Source of the DNA: DATHXC01 sp035459965
GTDB lineage: Bacteria > Pseudomonadota > Gammaproteobacteria > Burkholderiales > Methylophilaceae
Direction: 5' to 3'
Length of the DNA stretch: 64,000 nucleotides
Assembly (NCBI GenBank): GCA_035459965.1
Contig: DATHXC010000007.1
Coordinates: 372,001 to 436,000 of the forward strand
The notes beneath the pieces are model-generated. The model had not been told where the DNA came from and ran no database searches. It worked only from the letters and a program-made list of their open reading frames with translations. Both the position numbers and the translations under genes were made by a program. Below, piece after piece: positions 53,908 through 62,046 of this stretch (within the stretch, counting starts at the first letter, position 1; each line of letters starts with the position of its first letter).

Positions 53908-54816
53908 CTACGCGGGCGGCCTCTCTACCTTTTGAGTACTTAAGATTCTTAGCTTGTACTGTGATAGATGTTTAATAGCTTGATATCTAATAATATCTGG
54001 AAACCCTTGAATCTTTCTTTTTTCCAATACGCCCTCAACTTTGGACTGCAGTTGCTTATCTGAACGGCATCCCATAATCACGGCGGTTATTGCACACGGA
54101 TTTATATGCAAATGCATATTAGGTTCACCTACACGAATTATTCGATGTTCCTTTTCATATTTCCAACCGTCATGCTTTCTTAACATAATTGTTGTCAATT
54201 GTTGGTCATCACCCTTGAACCAATCATAGACTGGATAATCCAGACTGTAGTCGACAGGAAATGCACCCGTTAAGACTTGAGGATCTTTAGCCACCTCAAC
54301 TTGGATAACTAAGCCTTTATGATGTTGAGCATAGTGACTCCACATTAATAGATTTCGGGCATCCTCACTAAAACATAACACACCCACACCATCTAGGTTT
54401 TTCCTCAGAATTTCTGAAAATCTTTCAGATTTAAATGTAGGAGCAGTCATCAGCTGGGTTACTGTGGCCTCAAATTCCCTTCGCTTTAGTAATGGAGCTT
54501 GATCTTTTACTAATGCTTCAATCCGTTTGCGTTTATTTTTGACAGATGTTTCCATCACCGCTTTAGCGCTCATATCGAACGGATCATTGAAGCTCTGGCA
54601 AGAACTCAGCCAGAAATCACCTTCAATCAACTGTTCCTCTAGCCTTTCAATTGAAATGTCTGGATGAATATAACGATAAAGAAATCTGGGGTATTTGTTA
54701 GGTGGGGTTCGAAGATATTTTTTTACTGTTGCATAGTCCATTCTCTTGATAGCAAATTCTGCTACCAGACCTTTGCTCGTTGGATGGCGACCTAATGAAT
54801 ATTTTTTATCTGTCAT
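53908..54816 (-). CDS. DUF2971-domain protein
   Basis: A 302-residue soluble protein containing the DUF2971 domain. The family marks are FLYRYIHPD and FWLSSCQSFNDPFDMSA near the start and GVLCFSEDARNLLMWSHYAQHHKGLVIQ in the middle. KYEKEHRIIRVGEP is also present. The function is unknown; the family is scattered in genomes and often found in accessory regions. It looks more A/T-rich than its neighbours and lies beside a REP-like repeat, which suggests acquisition. It is downstream of the cofactor operon on the same strand, with about 100 bases between. Confidence 0.85.
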   Translation of the reverse strand: MTDKKYSLGRHPTSKGLVAEFAIKRMDYATVKKYLRTPPNKYPRFLYRYIHPDISIERLEEQLIEGDFWLSSCQSFNDPFDMSAKAVMETSVKNKRKRIEALVKDQAPLLKRREFEATVTQLMTAPTFKSERFSEILRKNLDGVGVLCFSEDARNLLMWSHYAQHHKGLVIQVEVAKDPQVLTGAFPVDYSLDYPVYDWFKGDDQQLTTIMLRKHDGWKYEKEHRIIRVGEPNMHLHINPCAITAVIMGCRSDKQLQSKVEGVLEKRKIQGFPDIIRYQAIKHLSQYKLRILSTQKVERPPA

Positions 54817-54918
54817 TTTTTATCTAGGCGCGCTCAAATTGCAGACACAATCTGGATTAGTTCTTTTACCAACCAATGCAAGGGCTCCCTATCTTCGACA
54901 CGGGGCAAAAGCCCCTAG

Positions 54919-55320
54919 TCAGATGTGATCGTACTTAATATATTTAAACCGAGCATCCTCATTCGGCGTACCTTCCAGCGCACCGCCCTCTTTACCCGGT
55001 TGCCACTGAATCACATCTTCTATTTTCTTCGCCAGCGTCCAGTCTTTATCGGTAATGCCCTTGGCGCTATGGGTGCAGAGCTTGACGATGACAAAGGCGT
55101 AAGAGACTGTTAAATCTGGATGATGCCAAGCTGCCTCGGCCAGATGACCGACGGTATTCACCACCATCAGCGTGCCTTTCCAGCCGCTGGTTTTGTATTT
55201 GCGGCGGATCCAGCCATCTTCATAAAACCAATGTGGCAGTTCTGCTGCTATCTTGGCGTTGATTTCATCCAGGCTGTATACACGGCCTTGTGTTTTTGGC
55301 TCATCTGTTAAGTCTGTCAT
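54919..55320 (-). CDS. phhB: Pterin-4a-carbinolamine dehydratase
   Basis: A PCD/DCoH-family protein of 133 residues. It has the WFYEDGWIRRKYKTSGWKGTLMVVNTVGHLAEAAWHHPDLTVSYAFVIVKLCTHSAKGITDKDW core with the conserved His-His-Pro-Asp and Asp. In aromatic-amino-acid hydroxylation this enzyme recycles pterin, but no hydroxylase is nearby. In methylotrophs a pcd gene accompanies H4MPT-biosynthesis genes, so a role in pterin cofactor formation is more likely here. Last gene of the five-gene minus operon. Confidence 0.88.
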   Translation of the reverse strand: MTDLTDEPKTQGRVYSLDEINAKIAAELPHWFYEDGWIRRKYKTSGWKGTLMVVNTVGHLAEAAWHHPDLTVSYAFVIVKLCTHSAKGITDKDWTLAKKIEDVIQWQPGKEGGALEGTPNEDARFKYIKYDHI

Positions 55321-55334
55321 TTCCTACTCCTTTA

Positions 55335-55961
55335 TCAATTCCATGCACATCTGACTTCTGCCCCCACCGGCGGGGATTTTTCATGTGAAATACCATCATT
55401 GAACGCAACATGGTCGGCTTTGCCCAACACCCAGGTTTTAAAAGTCTGCCCAGCTATAAAATCGCCAAAATGCTCGTCCAGCATGCCGTCTTTGATCAGG
55501 CGGTCTACCGATATCTGCATGACTGATGGGCGCTGCTGTTTAACCAGGATCAGGTGCTCGGCGTTGAGTTTGGCCGCCAGCCATGCAGCCAGGCTATCGG
55601 AAGTGACTTGCCAGTTGGCGGGTATCGCGTCATCGTTACAGACCATATTTGATGGCAGCCAGACAATCGCCCTGTGCTGCCAGCCACGTTCGGCAATTTC
55701 CAGCTCACTGGCAGCGGTGACCAGGCCAGGATTCAGGCCCGTCATCATGACCCCGAATTGATCCATGGCCATTACTGCCATTTTGTGGGCGACCAAGTCG
55801 CTGATGTCAGTCAACTTTTGGGATTCACGTACCGCATCCGCAAAAATGCCACCGCCCGGTACGATGACCACCTTGCCATCGCCATGGCGCGTGAACACTT
55901 CCAGCCACTGCTTGAGTTCTGGTGTGCCTAGCAGGCTGCCCCCCAATTTGACTACCCACAT
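55335..55961 (-). CDS. Amino-acid-kinase-family protein, MfnE-like
   Basis: A small amino-acid-kinase fold protein, 208 residues. The N-terminus WVVKLGGSLLGTPELKQWL and VVIVPGGGIFADAVRESQ form the phosphate-binding loops. LTSDS-like QVTSDSLAAWLAAKL is also typical. Small members in C1 gene clusters resemble archaeal MfnE, which phosphorylates the aminomethylfuran phosphate precursor of methanofuran to its diphosphate. The methylofuran role here is inferred from family and context. It is 14 bases from phhB and 76 from pabB. Confidence 0.75.
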   Translation of the reverse strand: MWVVKLGGSLLGTPELKQWLEVFTRHGDGKVVIVPGGGIFADAVRESQKLTDISDLVAHKMAVMAMDQFGVMMTGLNPGLVTAASELEIAERGWQHRAIVWLPSNMVCNDDAIPANWQVTSDSLAAWLAAKLNAEHLILVKQQRPSVMQISVDRLIKDGMLDEHFGDFIAGQTFKTWVLGKADHVAFNDGISHEKSPPVGAEVRCAWN

Positions 55962-56037
55962 AGCTTTTCAGCCACATGGTTTTTAACCCATAGGGTCGCT
56001 CTATTCAGTTGCAGCATTATTGTTATTCTCCATACTC

Positions 56038-57441
56038 TTAAGGTAGGTCTGCTTTAGTCTCGCTAGCGCCAAAATGCTGCATCAGTTGCAACATGGATGA
56101 CGCCTTATCCCAGGTTTCACGATACTCTTTTTGCATTTCCGAGTCAGCCACTATACCGCCGCCCGCCCAGAAACGTATCTCATGCTTCGAGTAAACCGCT
56201 GTGCGGATGGCGATATTGGTATCCATATTGCCATCAAAACCGATATAGCCAATAGCACCGCAATAAAGGCCGCGCCGGTGCGGCTCCAGCTCCTCGATAA
56301 TCTCCATAGACCTGAGCTTGGGCGCACCGGTGATAGAGCCACCAGGGAAGCAGCCTTTCAATAAATCGATAGAAGTCATGCCTGCTGCCAGTTTGCCGGT
56401 GACTGTGCTCACTAGGTGATGCACATTGGCAAAACTTTCCAGTGCGAACAGGCGATCCGCCTTCACGCTGCCCGTTGCACAGCTCTTGCTGATATCGTTG
56501 CGCAGCAAATCCACGATCATCAGGTTCTCTGCCCGGTCTTTTAGGCTGGCCTTGAGGTCAGTCGCGTTCTGCGCATCCTCTGTTACATCAGCCGAACGTG
56601 GACGCGTGCCCTTGATGGGACGGGTTTCAACATGATCTCCCTTAACCTGCAAAAAGCGCTCTGGGGAGCCCGAGAGCACTTGCAACTCGGGGAAGCTCAT
56701 ATACGCCATAAAAGGCGCCGGGCTGATCTCACGCAGGTGTTGATAGGCGGCCCAAGCATCGCCTCTGGCGTGTGCCGAGAAGCGTTGTGCCAGATTGACC
56801 TGGTAGCAGTCGCCATCGACGATATAGCGTTTGATCTGGTCGAAGGCACGCTCGTAAGTCGGCAAGTCCATATTAGAGCTGAGTCTTGAAGTAATGGCGA
56901 AAGCAGCATCCCCAACTTCGTCGGCAGGCTCAGGTTCAACTTGTTCAAACAAAGCACACAGTGCAGCCCAGCCTTGCTCTGTTTTTGCATCCACAGCATG
57001 AGAGACCAGGCAGGCACGTTTTTCACGGTGATCAACAATTAGCGCCCAATCGTAGATACCGATCATCATCTGTGGCATATCCTCAGCATCTACCGCCAAG
57101 GTTGGCAGCGATTCCAGCCTGCGCGCCAGGTCATATCCAAAATAACCGATGGCACCGCCTTCAAACGGCAAAGTCGCCTTTATTAAAGAGTAAGTTGCAA
57201 GCGTCTGCTTCAATAGGGCAAAAGGATCTTCCAGGCTGACCCGAAAGCCTTGCCTGTCGTGAATGGCCGTTTGCTCACCACGGGTGGACAAGGTGATGAA
57301 AGGCCGCGCAGCCATGATGTCATAGCGCCCATACTGGCTGCCAGGCTGGCCGCTATCGAGGTAGATTGCCCATGGCTCATGCGCAATTTTTGCAAATAAT
57401 GTTGCGCTATCGGCTGGGTAGGTGATTTCTTGTTTTAGCAT
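56038..57441 (-). CDS. pabB: Aminodeoxychorismate synthase component I
   Basis: PabB converts chorismate plus ammonia to aminodeoxychorismate, the precursor of p-aminobenzoate. The 467-residue chorismate-binding enzyme has the PIKGTRPR motif (the Lys marks PabB rather than anthranilate synthase), DLLRNDISKSCATGSVK, and KGCFPGGSITGAPKLRSMEIIEELEP. No pabA or pabC is adjacent. p-Aminobenzoate is used for folate and for H4MPT (by the RFAP synthase), which explains its place among cofactor genes. Confidence 0.92.
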   Translation of the reverse strand: MLKQEITYPADSATLFAKIAHEPWAIYLDSGQPGSQYGRYDIMAARPFITLSTRGEQTAIHDRQGFRVSLEDPFALLKQTLATYSLIKATLPFEGGAIGYFGYDLARRLESLPTLAVDAEDMPQMMIGIYDWALIVDHREKRACLVSHAVDAKTEQGWAALCALFEQVEPEPADEVGDAAFAITSRLSSNMDLPTYERAFDQIKRYIVDGDCYQVNLAQRFSAHARGDAWAAYQHLREISPAPFMAYMSFPELQVLSGSPERFLQVKGDHVETRPIKGTRPRSADVTEDAQNATDLKASLKDRAENLMIVDLLRNDISKSCATGSVKADRLFALESFANVHHLVSTVTGKLAAGMTSIDLLKGCFPGGSITGAPKLRSMEIIEELEPHRRGLYCGAIGYIGFDGNMDTNIAIRTAVYSKHEIRFWAGGGIVADSEMQKEYRETWDKASSMLQLMQHFGASETKADLP

Positions 57442-57456
57442 TAAATTGTTATAGGA

Positions 57457-58554
57457 TTAAATAGTGATATTGATTGTAGGAGTTACTGTAGATAGATTAC
57501 CGGGCAATGAAAGCCTTGCTACCGCATAAGCTGGCAGGCACACCGCCGCCATTTGCGTGATGGCATCTGATTCACTTTGAATCAACGACGCAATGTCCAG
57601 ATAAGGCCGATTTAATTGGCTGGCGATCGCTTTTGCCAGAAAGCTGCCTGCGCCTGCGCCAATGACCGGCGCATTGCCACGGATTAGATTTCGAGAAAGA
57701 CAGCGCATGGCTGCGTTGTTAAGCTGATTGAGCTGGGTTTGCCTGAATGCCCCGGAAAGCCCTATCCATGCGGAGATTGGGGCATCACCGAGGTCACACC
57801 CCACCATACGTGCCAAACGCCGCGCGCTTTCCTCCAGGCTTTTACCTGCACCATCTGCCGTATCTGCCATATCGGCAGCCTCGTACAGCTCACCTGTAAG
57901 TCGGTAAATGTCCGCCGTGGTAGCAAAGTGTTCGGCAGCAATGTTGACCCACTCCCCGGCAAAGGGCATACGGGAGCTGATCGCCATCAAGGGCGTACGC
58001 ACAACACCGGTGTATACCAGCTCATCAAGCTGCATGCGGGCTGCATCGGACAGCCCACGGGGCTGTGGCTGGGCATCTGCCAGCAAGACGAAATCTGCCG
58101 TAGTGCTGCCGATATCAATAAACAGGCCTTGCTCTACCTGCTGCGCTACAAAAGCAGCACTCGCCAGCCAGTTGGCAGAAGCAATATCAGCGGTGTTGTA
58201 TGCAACATCGGCAATCGCGACAAAGCCTGTATTACCGGCGTAAAAGGTTACCTTGCCTGGCAATATCTGGCACATGACATCTGCAATCTCGAGTACGCCG
58301 CTATTGCGGTCTGCGAAGATATCCGCCAGCTCGCCTGTCATGGTGACCGCATGGTGTTGAGGGAGCACATCAAATTCGCTCAGGACTTGACTCAGAATTT
58401 GGCCAACAGCCTGCTGCAGCTTATCAACCCCACGCCAGAGCGGGCATGCAAGTTGAATGGCACTCAGCACGACGCCATCTGGATCTAGCAATACGGCCTT
58501 TAGGTGCGCGCCGCCAACGTCCCAGCCAATAATAGTCTGCGGTTGATTAAGCAT
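57457..58554 (-). CDS. H4MPT-linked C1-pathway protein, hydantoinase/oxoprolinase-like (MfnF-like)
   Basis: A 365-residue protein of the actin-like ATPase / hydantoinase_A superfamily. It has IIGWDVGGAHLKAVLLDPDG at the N-terminus, the phosphate motif LFIDIGSTTADFVLL in the middle, and APVIGAGAGSFLAKAIA near the C-terminus. It matches the family long labelled a probable H4MPT-linked C1-transfer protein, found in methanogens and methylotrophs. Its archaeal member MfnF joins the furan diphosphate to the tyramine part of methanofuran. Function in this bacterium is inference. It overlaps the next upstream gene by 8 bases. Confidence 0.78.
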   Translation of the reverse strand: MLNQPQTIIGWDVGGAHLKAVLLDPDGVVLSAIQLACPLWRGVDKLQQAVGQILSQVLSEFDVLPQHHAVTMTGELADIFADRNSGVLEIADVMCQILPGKVTFYAGNTGFVAIADVAYNTADIASANWLASAAFVAQQVEQGLFIDIGSTTADFVLLADAQPQPRGLSDAARMQLDELVYTGVVRTPLMAISSRMPFAGEWVNIAAEHFATTADIYRLTGELYEAADMADTADGAGKSLEESARRLARMVGCDLGDAPISAWIGLSGAFRQTQLNQLNNAAMRCLSRNLIRGNAPVIGAGAGSFLAKAIASQLNRPYLDIASLIQSESDAITQMAAVCLPAYAVARLSLPGNLSTVTPTINITI

Positions 58555-59563
58555 GGAGTGAGACTTCCACCTTATGACGCGCTATGTCTGGCATAACGAA
58601 AGCCTCATTCATAACTAAAGCCTTATTATAGTTCAACAACTCTAATACCAGCTGCGCCGGGTTGTACTTGATGGCTGAATGCAGGCCGACATAGGAGGTA
58701 GTCAACCTAGGGTTGATTTCCAGTACCAGAATACTGTCATCAGTGCCGACTATCAAATCTATGCCGACATAGCCCGCCAAACCCGGGAGCGCCTGTGCAA
58801 CTTGCTGGACGATGCCCTCAAAGGCGCCCCAATGCTCGGCCATACCGTTGATGACACTGCCGGAATAACAGAACCTGCCCTGCACTATTGATATTTTCTG
58901 CAGGTTACAGCTCAGCAACCATGCCTGCCCATGCCTGCATAACATGGAGATACTGGCTGGCTGGCCTGGCTGGTAGGCCTGTATCACATGGGTGGATTTG
59001 CGCGACTGCATCCATTCGCTTAATGCTGTTGCATCTCTAAAATAAGCACTTTCCTCGCAGCCGGCACCATCGTCCATCTTGGCCACCCATCCATCTACGG
59101 CTTCTGGTCTGCACTGCAGCCATTCTGCAAAATGATAGGTAGGCAATGTAGCAATCCCGGCATCACTCAAGGTCTTGCAGGTCAGGAGCTTGCTGCTGGC
59201 AATCTCGACAGCAGTTACAGAACAGCCAAGTAATGGTTTGTTGTATTGTGCGACCAGTTTAGTCAGCCGCGTTAACAAACCGCCAGTTTCAGGGGTGATC
59301 AGCCATACTGCATCTGCCTGCTGTATGCATTCTGCCCATACCTGCCAGACGTCATCCTGCATTTGTATGGGTATGGCCTGACAGCCGTATAAAGGCGCTT
59401 TAAGGCGCAGATCATAGGTAGTGGTGAGCTCCACATCCAACAGTGCCGAGAGGTCGCTTAGCAAGGCGTCGCGCATCAGCATGCCCTCTTTTGCCAGCGT
59501 TGGCGCCATAGGCTCGCGGTATAATCCACCACCAGTGATAAATTCACAGACAAAAATTCTCAA
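58547..59563 (-). CDS. ATP-grasp protein of the C1-cofactor cluster (MfnD-like)
   Basis: A 338-residue ATP-grasp ligase. It begins MRIFVCEFITGGGLYREPMAPTLAKEGMLM. It has an ATP-binding lysine region (GWVAKMDDGAGCEES) and the metal-binding C-terminal motif ILVLEINPRLTTSYVGL. ATP-grasp enzymes join an amine to a carboxylate. Archaeal MfnD (tyramine-glutamate ligase of methanofuran synthesis) is of this fold, and a homologue is expected among methylofuran genes of methylotrophs. This is the first gene of the minus operon; the divergent HisA-like gene starts 66 bases away. Confidence 0.75.
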   Translation of the reverse strand: MRIFVCEFITGGGLYREPMAPTLAKEGMLMRDALLSDLSALLDVELTTTYDLRLKAPLYGCQAIPIQMQDDVWQVWAECIQQADAVWLITPETGGLLTRLTKLVAQYNKPLLGCSVTAVEIASSKLLTCKTLSDAGIATLPTYHFAEWLQCRPEAVDGWVAKMDDGAGCEESAYFRDATALSEWMQSRKSTHVIQAYQPGQPASISMLCRHGQAWLLSCNLQKISIVQGRFCYSGSVINGMAEHWGAFEGIVQQVAQALPGLAGYVGIDLIVGTDDSILVLEINPRLTTSYVGLHSAIKYNPAQLVLELLNYNKALVMNEAFVMPDIARHKVEVSLHA

Positions 59564-59629
59564 AGCATGCTTACCTGACTTTAACGATTAAACCACTAGC
59601 GCACTTGAAAAGATAAAAACCATCAAAAC

Positions 59630-60337
59630 ATGAAAATCATCCCTGTCATTGACTTGCTGAACGGCCAAGTAGTGCATGCCAAGCGCGGAGACCGGCAAAA
59701 TTACCTGCCTATCCAATCCAGCCTTTGCGGTTCCAGCAAGCCTGAGGATGTTCTGCATGCCCTTCTAGAATTATACCCATTCGATACTGTTTACATCGCA
59801 GACATCAATGCCATCCAGAACAATGGCGATCATTTTGAGTTGGTTACAGCGCTTAAGAAACGACACCATGGAATCGATATCTGGCTGGATGCTGGTTTTG
59901 ATTCTGTAAGCAAAATCGAGCTGGCTAAAGCATTTATCAGCGTACTGGGAACAGAAAGCATCTCTGATATTTCACATTATCAGGCGTTGAAAGAAGCTTG
60001 CGGGCAGCAGCCGATACTTTCGTTGGATTTTAAGGCTGGTGTTTTTCAGGGGCCTGAGCAACTGATAGAAAACGCAGCTTTTTGGCCGGAGAATGTCATT
60101 GTGATGACGCTCAATAAAGTAGGCAGCGATGCCGGGCCGGATATGGCACAACTAGATGCCATACAAAAAATAGCGATGAATAACAATATTTATGCGGCTG
60201 GTGGCGTAAGAGGTTTTGCAGATTTGCAGCAGCTTAAAGGGATGCATATACATAGCGTGCTGGTGGCCAGTGCATTACATGCGGGGCTAATTACTCATGC
60301 GCAAATAAGTGAAATTGTTAGTAGTGCGCAAAATTGA
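59630..60337 (+). CDS. HisA/HisF-related TIM-barrel protein of the C1 cluster
   Basis: A 235-residue TIM-barrel protein resembling HisA. It starts KIIPVIDLLNGQVVHAKRGDRQNYLPI, and has DTVYIADINAIQ and GGVRGFADLQQLKGMHIHSVLVASALHAG. Such HisA-like proteins recur in H4MPT gene clusters of methylotrophs and in methanogens and have no proven reaction. The context (C1 cofactors, no other his genes) argues against histidine synthesis. It is divergent from the ATP-grasp gene and convergent with fae. Confidence 0.8.
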   Translation: MKIIPVIDLLNGQVVHAKRGDRQNYLPIQSSLCGSSKPEDVLHALLELYPFDTVYIADINAIQNNGDHFELVTALKKRHHGIDIWLDAGFDSVSKIELAKAFISVLGTESISDISHYQALKEACGQQPILSLDFKAGVFQGPEQLIENAAFWPENVIVMTLNKVGSDAGPDMAQLDAIQKIAMNNNIYAAGGVRGFADLQQLKGMHIHSVLVASALHAGLITHAQISEIVSSAQN

Positions 60338-60342
60338 GAAAT

Positions 60343-60375
60343 AAAAAAAGCCCAAACAATGTTGGGCTTTTTTTT
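60343..60375. terminator. Bidirectional terminator between the HisA-like gene and fae
   Basis: The stem AAAAAAAGCCCAA/TTGGGCTTTTTTT has a 6-base loop, with A and T runs on either side, between convergent genes. Confidence 0.9.
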
Positions 60376-60396
60376 ATTAACGGCTAAAACAGATGC

Positions 60397-60936
60397 TTAG
60401 TTGTTAGCAGCAAATGGGTGAGCAGTTTCTTTGTACAAGCGCACTACGTCAGCAACTTTTGGCTCACGAGCAACAGCGCTCTTGATAGCCTGTTTAGTAG
60501 CCTTATAGTTCCACTCTTGAATACGCTCGTCGATATCAGCACGACTGTCGATGAACACGCCTACGCAAATGAATACATTGTCAGCTTCATCTTGTGGGAT
60601 AGTGCCGTCAGCAACACAGTCCATCACCGCCATAGCAACACCACGTTGCGCCGGGCCAAACATTTGTACAGCTTGCTTACCATTCTTGATAGTTACTTTG
60701 TTGAACATAACAGTAGCTGGCTTAACCATCATGTTAGGAGCAACAATTGCCAACAAGCCATTAACACCAAACTTTTGGTCGGTCAAGGTACGGCAGAATG
60801 CATCTTCAGCTGCGCTACCACGTGGTCCCATAATCAGGTCAATGTGGGCAACGTTAAGCAAATCCAAACCACTGTGATCAGGACGCTCTTCAATCACCAG
60901 TGCCTCACCTACTAAAACTCGATCAATAACAGCCAT
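60397..60936 (-). CDS. fae: Formaldehyde-activating enzyme (Fae), variant with N-terminal insertion
   Basis: Fae condenses formaldehyde with tetrahydromethanopterin to methylene-H4MPT. The ATG at 60936 has GGAGAAG upstream and gives 179 residues beginning MAVIDRVLVGEALV. The family core is clear: NVAHIDLIMGPRGSAAEDAFC with the catalytic His, MFNKVTIKNGKQAVQMFGPAQRGVAMAV, VGVFID and AHPFAA at the end. Compared with Methylobacterium Fae as I remember it, about 9 extra residues (EERPDHSGL) lie just before the catalytic His. It may be a Fae2/Fae3-type paralogue. It has its own long leader. Confidence 0.88.
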   Translation of the reverse strand: MAVIDRVLVGEALVIEERPDHSGLDLLNVAHIDLIMGPRGSAAEDAFCRTLTDQKFGVNGLLAIVAPNMMVKPATVMFNKVTIKNGKQAVQMFGPAQRGVAMAVMDCVADGTIPQDEADNVFICVGVFIDSRADIDERIQEWNYKATKQAIKSAVAREPKVADVVRLYKETAHPFAANN

Positions 60937-60977
60937 TTTTCTTCTCCAAATATCAAAGTTTCCGTAGAAACAAAATA

Positions 60978-60998
60978 GCATCGCTTGGTTAGCGATGC
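60978..60998 (-). promoter_or_regulatory. Terminator-like hairpin in the fae leader
   Basis: On the minus strand a perfect 8-bp stem GCATCGCT/AGCGATGC with a 5-base loop is followed by TATTTTGTTT, 42 bases before the fae start codon. This is the layout of a leader attenuator; it could instead stabilise the mRNA. Confidence 0.5.
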
Positions 60999-61250
60999 CG
61001 TACATTGACTTAAGTCTGTTTAACATTAAGCCTAAAATTTTGCCTGCATTATTACATAAATCACACTGCCATTACAGAGAACAAATCATTACAGCCAAGC
61101 CGGGGCATACTCAACAACACTACATATAGTTAAAGCAACGAGGATATTAACTATATAAAACAGTTTTTTATCCATGAAAAAGCAAGGTAAAAACTACCCA
61201 TCTTTATTATTTGCACTTCAGTTTTTTACAACTCATTAGCAAAAAATAAA

Positions 61251-61290
61251 GCCATAAATCGCTGTGCTTAAGCTATCGGCGAGTTATGGC
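61251..61290. terminator. Terminator downstream of phi
   Basis: The 12-base arms GCCATAAATCGC and GCGAGTTATGGC pair with one mismatch around a 16-base loop. T-rich sequence follows on both strands (TTTATTTTTT on the minus strand), about 90 bases after the phi stop. Confidence 0.7.
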
Positions 61291-61381
61291 TTTTCTTTAA
61301 TGCCTTACCAGATTTACTACAGATCATCATCACGAGTATATTTTAGGCTGTTCGTGTGCAATAAATATCATCTAGTCGAGC

Positions 61382-61918
61382 TTACTCAAGGTTAGCGTGA
61401 ATAGCGCGCATGCCCTCTTCTGTGAGGCCCTTAGCATAAATCAACTCGGAAATTGCACCTTCCAGGAAAATCAGGGTGGAAAGCTCAAACTGTGAACCCA
61501 TCGGCATCTCTTTGGTGAGCGGGAAGCTATCATCCTGACCAATCTGAATGACCAGGTCAGCAACGTCAGCCATGGCAGAGGATTTTTTCATCGAGATAAC
61601 GGCCAGTTTTGCGCCTACGGATTTTACCTTTTTGACGAAAGGCAACAATGTCTCCGTACCGCCAGAACCTGACACCAGAATCAGCAGATCGCCAGCTTTA
61701 ATTGCAGGGGTCACTACTTCACCAATCATGCTTACATTGTAGCCAGCATGTACTAGACGCATTGCGAAAAAGCGGGAAACCAGTAATGAACGACCAGCAC
61801 CACCAATAAACGTGCGACCAGCACCCTCTACCAATTTGAGCAGCTCACCGGCTTTGTTCTTGTCTGTTACGTTCAGAATGCCTTCTAGCCTATCCAAAAT
61901 AAATTGTTGATGATCCAT
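61382..61918 (-). CDS. phi: 6-phospho-3-hexuloisomerase (Phi)
   Basis: Phi (also called HxlB) isomerises hexulose-6-phosphate to fructose-6-phosphate, the second step of formaldehyde fixation. The 178-residue SIS-domain protein has FIGGAGRSLLVSRFFAMRLVHAGYNV, GDLLILVSGSGGTE, LAVISMKKSSAMADVADLVIQIG and PMGSQFELSTLIFLEGAI. ATG at 61918 is chosen over an upstream TTG because the family starts here. It is separated from hps by a terminator-like hairpin. Confidence 0.95.
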   Translation of the reverse strand: MDHQQFILDRLEGILNVTDKNKAGELLKLVEGAGRTFIGGAGRSLLVSRFFAMRLVHAGYNVSMIGEVVTPAIKAGDLLILVSGSGGTETLLPFVKKVKSVGAKLAVISMKKSSAMADVADLVIQIGQDDSFPLTKEMPMGSQFELSTLIFLEGAISELIYAKGLTEEGMRAIHANLE

Positions 61919-61960
61919 CTTTAAACCCTTTTTAATATCTTGTTGAATGCACAAAAAGAA

Positions 61961-62002
61961 AATCCACCATGCCGGATCATGACTGAACCGAGATGGTGGA
62001 TT
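61961..62002 (-). terminator. Hairpin with U-tract between hps and phi
   Basis: On the minus strand a perfect 10-bp stem AATCCACCAT/ATGGTGGATT with a 22-base loop is followed by TTCTTTTTGTG. It could terminate part of the transcripts after hps or protect the hps mRNA. Confidence 0.7.
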
Positions 62003-62046
62003 ATTTAGTGCTTAACTTACCTGATAACTAAACTTAAGACTAAGAT

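Larger units (their letters stand above)
60937..61381. other. Non-coding region between fae and phi
   Basis: About 440 bases without a credible gene. It holds the fae leader with a hairpin (60978-60998), the fae promoter (not located with confidence), and a bidirectional terminator (61251-61290) serving the phi end. Confidence 0.6.

Noticed and set aside
54900..54914. GGGGC/GCCCC hairpin after the pterin dehydratase gene as a terminator
   Set aside because: The stem is only 5 bp and no T tract follows on the minus strand.
57739..58488. Plus-strand open frame of about 250 codons opposite the MfnF-like gene
   Set aside because: Exact antisense of a clear family member. The protein is Cys/His/Thr-rich with no domain and no Shine-Dalgarno.
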